Shown piece by piece: positions 7,129 to 13,840 of a DNA stretch of 26,160 bases (its first letter is position 1; every line of letters starts with the position of its first letter). Under the pieces are notes generated by a model that was given only the letters and a program-made list of their open reading frames with translations, did no database searches and was not told the DNA's origin. The DNA lies in assembly GCA_964459305.1 (NCBI GenBank), contig CAYWNA010000188.1, positions 1 through 26,160 of the forward strand, given 5' to 3'. This stretch comes from CAYWNA01 sp964459305 (lineage in GTDB: Bacteria; Planctomycetota; Planctomycetia; Pirellulales; Pirellulaceae). The translations under genes were made by a program, and so were the position numbers.

Positions 7129-7822
7129 GTGATACGTTCTCTACGACGTCAGTGACTTCGCCGGAGCGCAGGTGGATCACGCGATCTGCAACTTGCGATA
7201 GGGCTGCGTTGTGTGTGATCACGACCACGGTCTTGTCCAGGTCGCGATTCAAGTCCATTAGCAGTCGCAACACGCGCTTTCCCGTCCGGAAATCCAAAGC
7301 TCCGGTCGGTTCGTCACACAACAGCAACTCCGGATTCTTGGCAATGGCGCGGGCGATCGCCACGCGTTGCTGTTCGCCGCCGGAAAGCTGGGCTGGAAAA
7401 TGGTCCGTGCGGTCGGCCAGACCGACCATCTGCAGGACTCTGTCCACGTCGAGCGGATCGGCGCTGATCTCGGTGGCTACCATCACATTCTCTCGCGCCG
7501 TCAAATTCGGGACGAGATTGTAGAACTGAAAGACGAAGCCGACTTCGTTTCGACGGTACAGAGTCAGTTCTGCAGGCGATGCCTCAGTCAAATCCTGTGC
7601 TTTGTAGAAAACCTTGCCGACGCTGGGCGCGTCCAGTCCGCCCACCAGATTCAAAATCGTCGTTTTTCCTGAGCCGCTGGGACCGACGATGGCCAGGAAC
7701 TCGCCGCGGCGAATGCCTAGCGAAACGCCCTTTAGCACCTCGACCGCGACCTCGCCCATCGTGAACGTGCGGCCCACGTGCGTTAGTTGCATGAGAAATT
7801 CTGATGGGCAATCGGGGTTCAT
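7100..7822 (-). CDS. ABC transporter ATP-binding protein, LolD/MacB-type
   Basis: A 240-residue nucleotide-binding subunit with Walker A GPSGSGKT (47-54), Q-loop VFQFYNLVP (Gln99), signature LSGGEQQRVAIARA (146-159), Walker B LLLCDEPTGALD (166-177) and H-loop ITHN (His204). The LSGGEQQRVAIARAI..P.LLL.DEPTGALD run and the VPNLTARENV segment are typical of the LolCDE/MacB/FtsE-like group, which powers lipoprotein release or envelope efflux. The start at 7822 is preferred because GAG lies about 7 bases upstream and the 24 extra codons before it are low in similarity. An internal Met at residue 11 is also possible. No permease gene is in the window. It follows the dehydrogenase gene by 68 bp on the same strand, so it may be co-transcribed. 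Confidence 0.88.
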   Translation of the reverse strand: MNPDCPSEFLMQLTHVGRTFTMGEVAVEVLKGVSLGIRRGEFLAIVGPSGSGKTTILNLVGGLDAPSVGKVFYKAQDLTEASPAELTLYRRNEVGFVFQFYNLVPNLTARENVMVATEISADPLDVDRVLQMVGLADRTDHFPAQLSGGEQQRVAIARAIAKNPELLLCDEPTGALDFRTGKRVLRLLMDLNRDLDKTVVVITHNAALSQVADRVIHLRSGEVTDVVENVSPIAPEDVVW

Positions 7823-7890
7823 CGTTTCACTCGGTGTGTTGTCACCCTCTGGCGGTTCCGACCAGCGTGACGTCCTCTCGTGCGATCGTC

Positions 7891-10800
7891 TCAATCTTGG
7901 TCGATGTTGCGTAGTAGCTCGATACGGTCAAACAACGCATCGCCGCCCATGGCCGTCGGGGCGATGCCGGTGAGCGTAAAACTGCCAAACTCTTTCCAAA
8001 GGTCACGCGTGACGAGGGTCCATTCGCCTGGCGCCTCTGCCGAGACCTGCCGGGCGGCCCAGCCGGTCGTGTTCTTGCCACTGTAATAACGCCAAATTGG
8101 CTTGTCCGCGGGCGGCCATTTGCCGTCGCCCGCCAACTCGATCATCACGCCTTCCGCGTCAAGCGATTTCCAAGCGAAACGGAGATAGCGGAATTCGCCA
8201 GGCTGGGGATCTTCGGCGATGCGGTGCTCCCAGCCGTGAATGCGCAACGACCAACGCTGCGGAGGCGTGATTCTCAGCGCCACGTTGCCTGAGAAGCGAT
8301 CGGCCGTTTCAATGGTCGCTCGGCCGTCGCCCTGATCGAGTTGCTCCGCGAAACCGCGATCATCTTCGAACAGAGTTACCTTCGACGGAAGCTCCGAGCC
8401 GACGGCCACGCGCAGGTACGTAATCAAGTCTGCCAGACCTTGAGGAGGTACTTCTTTTTCCAGGTTCTCAGGCATCATGGATATCGACGACGCGACCATC
8501 TGGTCGATGTCCTTGCGGAGGATTGTGTCCTCCTTGCTTTCCTCGCGGCGCAGCATGACGCTGGTCGCCGTCTCGGCGGCCAAGACGCCCGTGAAGATCC
8601 GGCCTGCCTCGGTCACGACGGAGTAGTTGTTGAAGCCTGCCGTGATCTGGCTGCTAGGGTCCAATACGTCGGCAACCAGCGTTTCGTCGCTGCGTCGCGT
8701 GGTTGATGAGAGCTCCGGGCCGACAGTATATCCCTTTTCTTGCAGGCGGTGACATTTGGCGCACTGTTTCTCGAAGACCTGCTTGCCTCGTTCATGATCA
8801 CGCGACTTTGCCAACGCAGCCAGGTAAGGGGCTATGATTTCCTTGCGCTCTTTGCGGACGGCCTGCTCGGCCAGTAGCGTCTTTGCCCGGTCGCGGATTT
8901 CCTTGATCGAGCTCTCTCGCAACTGTTCGCAGCGTGCGCGGTCCAGACTCCAACGCGGAACGTCCGCACTCTCGATGGCATCCAGCAGCGCGGGCAGACG
9001 ATTTTGTTGACGAAAAATCGCGTCCATCGACGCTTGTTGGACTTTCGGCGTCTTGGTCTGCCAGTCTTCCAGCAGCAGCGTCGCGACCCGCGGATCATCG
9101 ACCGCGGCAAGTGCCTCGATAGCGGCGATCTGCAGGTCCAACGGCTGCCGCGGGGCCATTAGCTGCCCGACTATCGGGGCCACAATCTCGTATGGTGCGC
9201 TGGCCATCAGTGCAACCGCCGCCATGCGTTCGTCCAATTTACGGCTATCTTCCAAGGCGGTTTTTCCGGCCGCGGTCAGTGCGGCCTGCATTTCCTGTGA
9301 CTCCTCCAGCCGCACCAGTCCAGCCACCTGAAGCGCCAGCCGGCGAACCTCGGCCGATCGACTGATCAACAATGCCTGCAGTGCCTGCCTGCCGCCGGCG
9401 GATGCCAGTACCTTGGGTTTGCCCCGGCGGAGCCCTTCGATTAGTCCTTCAAGGCAGTTGCGCTGCGGTACAACGCCTTCGTCTGAATCCGATTCGGCGA
9501 GGACTGTCAAGACACATGCGATCTCTTCATCCCGGTGGCGGGCGCCGACAATGGAACCGAGCGGATGCAGCAGTGCCCGGCTGTTTCCAGGCGACTCGTT
9601 TCGCGAGAGGATGGTTGCGAGCAATTGGTCGGCCGATTCAGCCGACGAACTCAGAAAGGCAGCCTGCATCCAAGGATCGTTCCCATCGCGCGCCGCCAAT
9701 CCGGCGAGCGCCTCGGCGGCCTTGTCCGTCTGCAATTCACCCAGGGTGAGTGCCACCTGCAAACGGGCACGCGGATAATCGTCATCGACCATCCGCAGGA
9801 TCTCTTGGCACAACGTCGGACGTTCGTGGAGCCATCGTTCGGCCAGGCTGATCGCATGCATGCGCACAGCAAAGTGGGAATCCCGCAGTGCTCGTTCCAC
9901 GACCCGGGGTGTCAAACTGTCGAGGCCCTCAAGGGCGTAGATGGCGTGAAGTCGGGCTTGCGGCGAACTCCCGGAAGTGGCAAGTTCAGCGAGTGGTCCA
10001 GCGGCGCTCTGGTCGCCGCGTTCGACGAGCAAACGCTGTGCAGTCGCGCGCCTCCAAGCGTTTGGGTTAGCCAGTTCGGTAGTCAGCCGCGACACGGAAG
10101 CTGACGACAGATCGACTTCCGCGCCGCCTGGCGACCCTTCCGGCACGATTTTCCAGATTCGCCCCCGTTCCGCGCCGGCCACCAGCGACTCCATGTACAA
10201 TTGCTGGAGATATCTGGGGATCGCCGAGTAGTCTTCGATGATTTCTCGATACATGTCTACCACGTACAACGCGCCGTCCGGCCCGGTGGTGAGGTTGACC
10301 GGCCGGAACCAGTTGTCGGTCGATGTGAGGAATTCTGTCTGCTCGTCTTCGCGCGGCCGCTTTGCCGAATAACCGACGCCCTGGGGTTCCAGCAGACACC
10401 GGTGAATCAAGTTCTGTGCGTTGTCGACACTGAAGTGATTGCCATGGAATTCTGGCGGAAACCACTCGGCACGGTAAATGGTTTGGCCACTGGCCGCCGT
10501 GAAAAAGCCGTTGGCCGTGGCTTCGGCCGCGCCGTAGAATTTCACCCACGCCGGGTCCTGGCTCCGCGCCAGTCGCCACGGGTGTGGTTGGCTGGCGGGA
10601 AAAACACGAGCCGGATGTCCGTACGTTGAGGTGTTGACCACCAAGTTGGGAGCGGCGTAGTAGGGGTTGCGAGCCAGGTACCGATGCGGCAACGGGGCAA
10701 CGAACAGGGCATGTTGCTGATTGGTCACCAGGAAACGATCGCCCCAATCGTTCAGTGCCAGCCCGAATCCGCTGCTGCTGCCGCTGGTCGGTTCAATCGC

Positions 10801-11562
10801 GCTGCCATCGGCCTTGAAGCGAAATGAAGTGGCGCCGATTCGCACGTCGCCGGCAAGATTCGGCCCACGGATCGCACCGCCGCTTCGGATGCCGCCTGCC
10901 GCGTAGATCCAATTGTCGACACCCCAGCGGGGATTGCTGATCCGCGACCACATTTCATAGAGGCCGAATCCGGTGAACAACGTCTCCTTGAACTCGGCGT
11001 TCCCGTCGCCGTCTCGATCGGCCAAATAGATGATATCGGGGGCACACAGCACGATTACACCGTCGCGTGCCGGAACGACGCCGTAGCAGGGCATCAACCG
11101 GTCCGCCCATATCGTGCTGCGATCGACGCGGCCGTCGTCGTCAGTATCCTCCAACAGTTTGACGGTTCCGTACTGCTCCTGTTCGGCATTCTTCAGCGCC
11201 GTCGGATTTGCTGGAATTCGGCGAACCTTCTTGTCCAGCACGCCCTGCTTGTTCAACTCCTGGATATCGAGGTATCCCTCCAGGTTGTAGCCGTGAATCT
11301 CGCAAACGAAGATCCTGCCACGGGCGTCGAAAGCCATGGCTACCGGATCGGCCAAATGAGGTTCGCTGGCCACGAGCTCGATGCGAAAACCAGGCTGCAA
11401 TTGAAAATGCTCAACACTTTCTTCGATCGTCTGTGGTTTTGGAGCGTCCTTGGCCAACTCGACTTCCGCCGCCCGCGACGGAGCGGTCGATGCCGCCAAC
11501 CCGATTGCGAGTACGATGAGTGCCCATTCAATTCGTGCGAGTGCGTGCATGAGGCCTGCCAT
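7891..11562 (-). CDS. PVC-type membrane-bound dehydrogenase-like protein: β-propeller, HEAT repeats, cytochrome c and C-terminal jelly-roll-like domain
   Basis: A very large exported protein of 1223 residues from the chosen ATG. The frame extends 63 codons upstream, but the signal peptide starts here (MAGLMHALARIEWALIVLAI, cleavage near APSRA-AEV at about 31). Domains in order are an NHL/glucose-dehydrogenase-like propeller (about 47-470, with DTDDDGRVDR and DRDGDGNAEF calcium-type loops), an α-helical HEAT-like array (about 485-880), a cytochrome c domain (about 915-1055) with haem motif CAKCH (934-938) and SMMPENL supplying a likely axial Met, and a C-terminal β-rich domain (about 1060-1223, with RYLRFAWKS and TGWAARQVS). 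This order matches the planctomycete dehydrogenase/haem-binding family (TIGR02604/TIGR02603 type). The role is probably periplasmic sugar oxidation with electrons passed to the c-haem; the substrate is unknown. An ATG at 11550 is an alternative start. Confidence 0.88.
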   Translation of the reverse strand: MAGLMHALARIEWALIVLAIGLAASTAPSRAAEVELAKDAPKPQTIEESVEHFQLQPGFRIELVASEPHLADPVAMAFDARGRIFVCEIHGYNLEGYLDIQELNKQGVLDKKVRRIPANPTALKNAEQEQYGTVKLLEDTDDDGRVDRSTIWADRLMPCYGVVPARDGVIVLCAPDIIYLADRDGDGNAEFKETLFTGFGLYEMWSRISNPRWGVDNWIYAAGGIRSGGAIRGPNLAGDVRIGATSFRFKADGSAIEPTSGSSSGFGLALNDWGDRFLVTNQQHALFVAPLPHRYLARNPYYAAPNLVVNTSTYGHPARVFPASQPHPWRLARSQDPAWVKFYGAAEATANGFFTAASGQTIYRAEWFPPEFHGNHFSVDNAQNLIHRCLLEPQGVGYSAKRPREDEQTEFLTSTDNWFRPVNLTTGPDGALYVVDMYREIIEDYSAIPRYLQQLYMESLVAGAERGRIWKIVPEGSPGGAEVDLSSASVSRLTTELANPNAWRRATAQRLLVERGDQSAAGPLAELATSGSSPQARLHAIYALEGLDSLTPRVVERALRDSHFAVRMHAISLAERWLHERPTLCQEILRMVDDDYPRARLQVALTLGELQTDKAAEALAGLAARDGNDPWMQAAFLSSSAESADQLLATILSRNESPGNSRALLHPLGSIVGARHRDEEIACVLTVLAESDSDEGVVPQRNCLEGLIEGLRRGKPKVLASAGGRQALQALLISRSAEVRRLALQVAGLVRLEESQEMQAALTAAGKTALEDSRKLDERMAAVALMASAPYEIVAPIVGQLMAPRQPLDLQIAAIEALAAVDDPRVATLLLEDWQTKTPKVQQASMDAIFRQQNRLPALLDAIESADVPRWSLDRARCEQLRESSIKEIRDRAKTLLAEQAVRKERKEIIAPYLAALAKSRDHERGKQVFEKQCAKCHRLQEKGYTVGPELSSTTRRSDETLVADVLDPSSQITAGFNNYSVVTEAGRIFTGVLAAETATSVMLRREESKEDTILRKDIDQMVASSISMMPENLEKEVPPQGLADLITYLRVAVGSELPSKVTLFEDDRGFAEQLDQGDGRATIETADRFSGNVALRITPPQRWSLRIHGWEHRIAEDPQPGEFRYLRFAWKSLDAEGVMIELAGDGKWPPADKPIWRYYSGKNTTGWAARQVSAEAPGEWTLVTRDLWKEFGSFTLTGIAPTAMGGDALFDRIELLRNIDQD

Positions 11563-11680
11563 GATGCTGTGAGGACGTCTAGCCCAGAAGGATCCTGACC
11601 GAATCTTAAGATCGCGGAAAGCGGGCCGCAATACTCGCATCAAAAACAAGTAGACGCAGACCTTGCGTACTTCCGTGGCG

Positions 11681-11702
11681 AGCGGTGGGCGTAAGCCCGC
11701 TG
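11681..11702. repeat. palindrome AGCGGTGGGC-GTAA-GCCCGCT
   Basis: GGGC and GCCC arms flank GTAA, and the outer AGCG/CGCT bases pair with one bulge. This is the AGCGGTGGGC...GCCCGCT type of short intergenic palindrome. No T-tract follows. Confidence 0.5.
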
Positions 11703-11798
11703 ATTGAAGTGGCAGACCTCGCTCGGTATATCTATCGCAGGACTTCACCACGGGGGAAGTCTAGAACGGCGTTTGGAACATTCGATTTGGCCGAGAAA

Positions 11799-11820
11799 TC
11801 AGGGGCCTGACGGCCCCTGA
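11799..11820 (-). terminator. hairpin downstream of the membrane-protein gene
   Basis: A perfect 9-bp stem (TCAGGGGCC / GGCCCCTGA) has a 4-base loop and lies 56 bp past the stop at 11876. On the minus strand it is followed by only a short T-stretch (TTTCTC), so it is a weak intrinsic terminator or a palindromic repeat. Confidence 0.5.
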
Positions 11821-11875
11821 TCGCCATCTCTTCTGCAAGCAACGGGTAGACGCACGACCGCGACCGAATCACCGG

Positions 11876-12781
11876 TCAGTCTTGCGGGGCCTCATCGTCG
11901 GTGGGGGTTGCATCTTCCAACGAAGCGAGCGCCGGCCTGACCGCGGCGATGTAATGCCCCGCCATCGTTGAATATAGCTTGCCTGCGATCGCCGCGACCA
12001 GCGCCACAATCGCCAGCCCTGCGAAATGATCCCGCAATTCGAAAGCGCCAACCAATTTGGAGGCCAACGTCAATCCTGCCGAGAAAGCAACTAACCATGC
12101 CAACAATCGACCAGTGAACATCAGCGAGGTGCACAGTCCCCCGACTACCAACCCCGATGCGCCTCCCCATAGGCCACCGCCCAACGCTTCACTGACGACC
12201 CCGCCGATTGTCCCACCCACGCCGGCGACCAGAGCCACTGGGATCGAGACAAAGACGGTATGCAGAAGAACTGCCCGAAAACGACCTTCGAAGACGGTGA
12301 GACCGATGGAGAACAGCAATCCCGCGCCGGCTCCCCATGCTAGGCCGCCGACGGAGCCCGGACACACGCCGCCAGCGGCGGCGCCCAACACGGCGCACGC
12401 AAAGATATGCCGATGCAGGTGGCGAAACGCAAGGGCAGATATTAGGTCGGTCGTCAAGTGCGGGACAATATGCGGTATCTCCTCCGCCTCATCGTCGTCG
12501 AAAAACAGATCATCCGGATCATCGGTGACGTACTTCAACGCCTCGTTTAGTGGTAGGACCAGTCCAAACTCGCCCACTTGCTGCCAGCGGTCGTCGTCCC
12601 AAAAATGCACTTCCACTTCGTCGTCCCGGCCCGTCGGTTGCAGTCTTGCAAGCGGTTCTCCATCGTCGGCCCAATAGATGGCGTATCCCTGCTTTCTCTT
12701 GCGACAACTGACGTCAAAATCGAGGTCGTCGAAATGGTTTTCGATATGCTGTCTGAAATAGCGGTTCGATACCTTTGTCAT
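11876..12781 (-). CDS. uncharacterised protein: acidic soluble N-terminal domain plus glycine-rich multi-pass membrane region
   Basis: The start at 12781 has a strong Shine-Dalgarno (AAGGA, eight bases upstream), so the 51 extra upstream codons are dropped, leaving 301 residues. Residues 1-115 are soluble and rich in Asp, Glu and Trp (VSNRYFRQHIENHFDDLDFD; EVEVHFWDDDRWQQVG), ending in the acidic run DDPDDLFFDDDEAEE. From about 130 the protein becomes hydrophobic with four to six predicted membrane segments packed with glycine (GAAAGGV, GGLAWGAGAGLL, GVGGTIGGVV, GGASGLVVGGL), like glycine-zipper membrane proteins. I do not recognise a named family. The gene is 136 bp downstream of the SDR gene on the same strand and may share its transcript. 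Confidence 0.75.
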   Translation of the reverse strand: MTKVSNRYFRQHIENHFDDLDFDVSCRKRKQGYAIYWADDGEPLARLQPTGRDDEVEVHFWDDDRWQQVGEFGLVLPLNEALKYVTDDPDDLFFDDDEAEEIPHIVPHLTTDLISALAFRHLHRHIFACAVLGAAAGGVCPGSVGGLAWGAGAGLLFSIGLTVFEGRFRAVLLHTVFVSIPVALVAGVGGTIGGVVSEALGGGLWGGASGLVVGGLCTSLMFTGRLLAWLVAFSAGLTLASKLVGAFELRDHFAGLAIVALVAAIAGKLYSTMAGHYIAAVRPALASLEDATPTDDEAPQD

Positions 12782-12917
12782 TTTCTTCGTCCTTGAATCT
12801 AGGCCAACACACTTCCGTTCGGCCCAACCGGCGTTACCCATAGGATCGCCAACAAGGTTACCACCAAGAGAATCTACGCCAAATGGCAATCCAGGGGAAC
12901 ACCAATGTACCACCGCC

Positions 12918-13646
12918 TCATCCACGCCCCACATACAACTGCTGGTGCGGAAGGACGATGGCCTCCAGCATTTCCACGTCTGGTGGCAATGAAGCCATCA
13001 GCAACGCAACTTCGGCGATCGAATCGACACTCATCATCGGCTCGGCGTCTTCCGGCTGATCGGTGTTGCGACGTTCGACGTGGACGTTACCCGGCTGCAG
13101 GCAGCAACACGTGATGCCATGTTCGCGACCTTCAAGAGCCGTCACCTGCGATAGTCCCCAAAGGCCGAATTTCGAGGCCGAGTAAGGCGCCGATTGTGGT
13201 CGTACGCGGTGGGCGGATATCGACCCAATGTTGATGATCCTACCCAGTCCTTGCGCCTTCATGATTCGCATGGCAGCCCGCGTACACAGAAACGGTCCTC
13301 GCAGATTCACCGCCAGCACGTGGTCCCATGTTTCAACCGACAGTTCGTCGATGGGCCCGCCGTCGAAAGCTCCAGCGTTGTTCACGAGAATGTCCAGTCG
13401 GCCGAAGCGTTCGATTGACGCTGCGAACAGCGCTTCGACCTGCGCCGGATCAGTGATATCTGCCGTCTTGGTCATGATTTTGCCACCGTCAACGCCAATG
13501 GCCGCGGCTGCGTCGTCGAGAGCGTCCTGACCTCGCGCAGCGAGCACCACGTCGGCCTCTTCATTTACCAACGCCTTGGCGATCCCTCGCCCAATGCCTT
13601 TGCTGGCACCCGTGACGAGCGCAACTTTGCCGTCTAGTTTTCCCAT
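12918..13646 (-). CDS. short-chain dehydrogenase/reductase (classical SDR)
   Basis: A 242-residue classical SDR with a Rossmann fold: nucleotide-binding TGASKGIG (12-19), NNAG (89-92), active-site Asn114 (VNL), Ser142 (IGSIS) and the Tyr155-Lys159 pair (YSASK). An acidic residue does not immediately follow β2 (LAARGQD), and the Arg38 there suggests NADP(H) preference. It reduces or oxidises a carbonyl/alcohol pair on an unknown substrate. The C-terminus VLPHQQLYVGRG resembles the end of many environmental SDRs annotated only generically. The start is supported by AAGGGG five bases upstream. It is transcribed divergently from the kinase-Hsp70 gene across a 194-bp intergenic region. Confidence 0.9.
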   Translation of the reverse strand: MGKLDGKVALVTGASKGIGRGIAKALVNEEADVVLAARGQDALDDAAAAIGVDGGKIMTKTADITDPAQVEALFAASIERFGRLDILVNNAGAFDGGPIDELSVETWDHVLAVNLRGPFLCTRAAMRIMKAQGLGRIINIGSISAHRVRPQSAPYSASKFGLWGLSQVTALEGREHGITCCCLQPGNVHVERRNTDQPEDAEPMMSVDSIAEVALLMASLPPDVEMLEAIVLPHQQLYVGRG

Positions 13647-13692
13647 AACTACCCCTTTCGAGCGGAATTCATCTCGAACGCATCTCTCACTG

Positions 13693-13800
13693 AGCTTTCC
13701 GCTCGCAACAGGCTACCAGAAGGTCGTCGTCTTACCAGATACTTGATCGTGAACCGGCTTCATGGGTCGACGCTGCTTGGTTAGCTTTTCCGTTCGCAAC
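13693..13800. repeat. imperfect direct repeat pair in the divergent promoter region
   Basis: AGCTTTCCGCTCGCAAC (13693-13709) recurs as AGCTTTTCCGTTCGCAAC (13783-13800), with one inserted T and one substitution and about a 90-bp period. It lies between the SDR and kinase-Hsp70 genes, where a shared operator could be. The match is short and may be chance. Confidence 0.3.
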
Positions 13801-13804
13801 GCGT

Positions 13805-13810
13805 TATACT
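13805..13810 (+). promoter_or_regulatory. possible -10 element of the kinase-Hsp70 gene
   Basis: TATACT matches five of six bases of the σ70 -10 consensus and lies 30 bp upstream of the ATG. No good -35 is present at 16-18 bp spacing (TAGCTT at 13782 is poor). Confidence 0.25.
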
Positions 13811-13840
13811 TTCAGAACTGAGGCCGGAACGGAGCCAAGA

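Larger units (their letters stand above)
11563..11875. other. 313-bp gap between two minus-strand genes
   Basis: It carries a palindrome (11681-11702) and a terminator-like hairpin (11799-11820) that would serve the membrane-protein gene. No further gene was found. The upstream extension of the dehydrogenase frame into this gap has no supporting motif. Confidence 0.6.
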
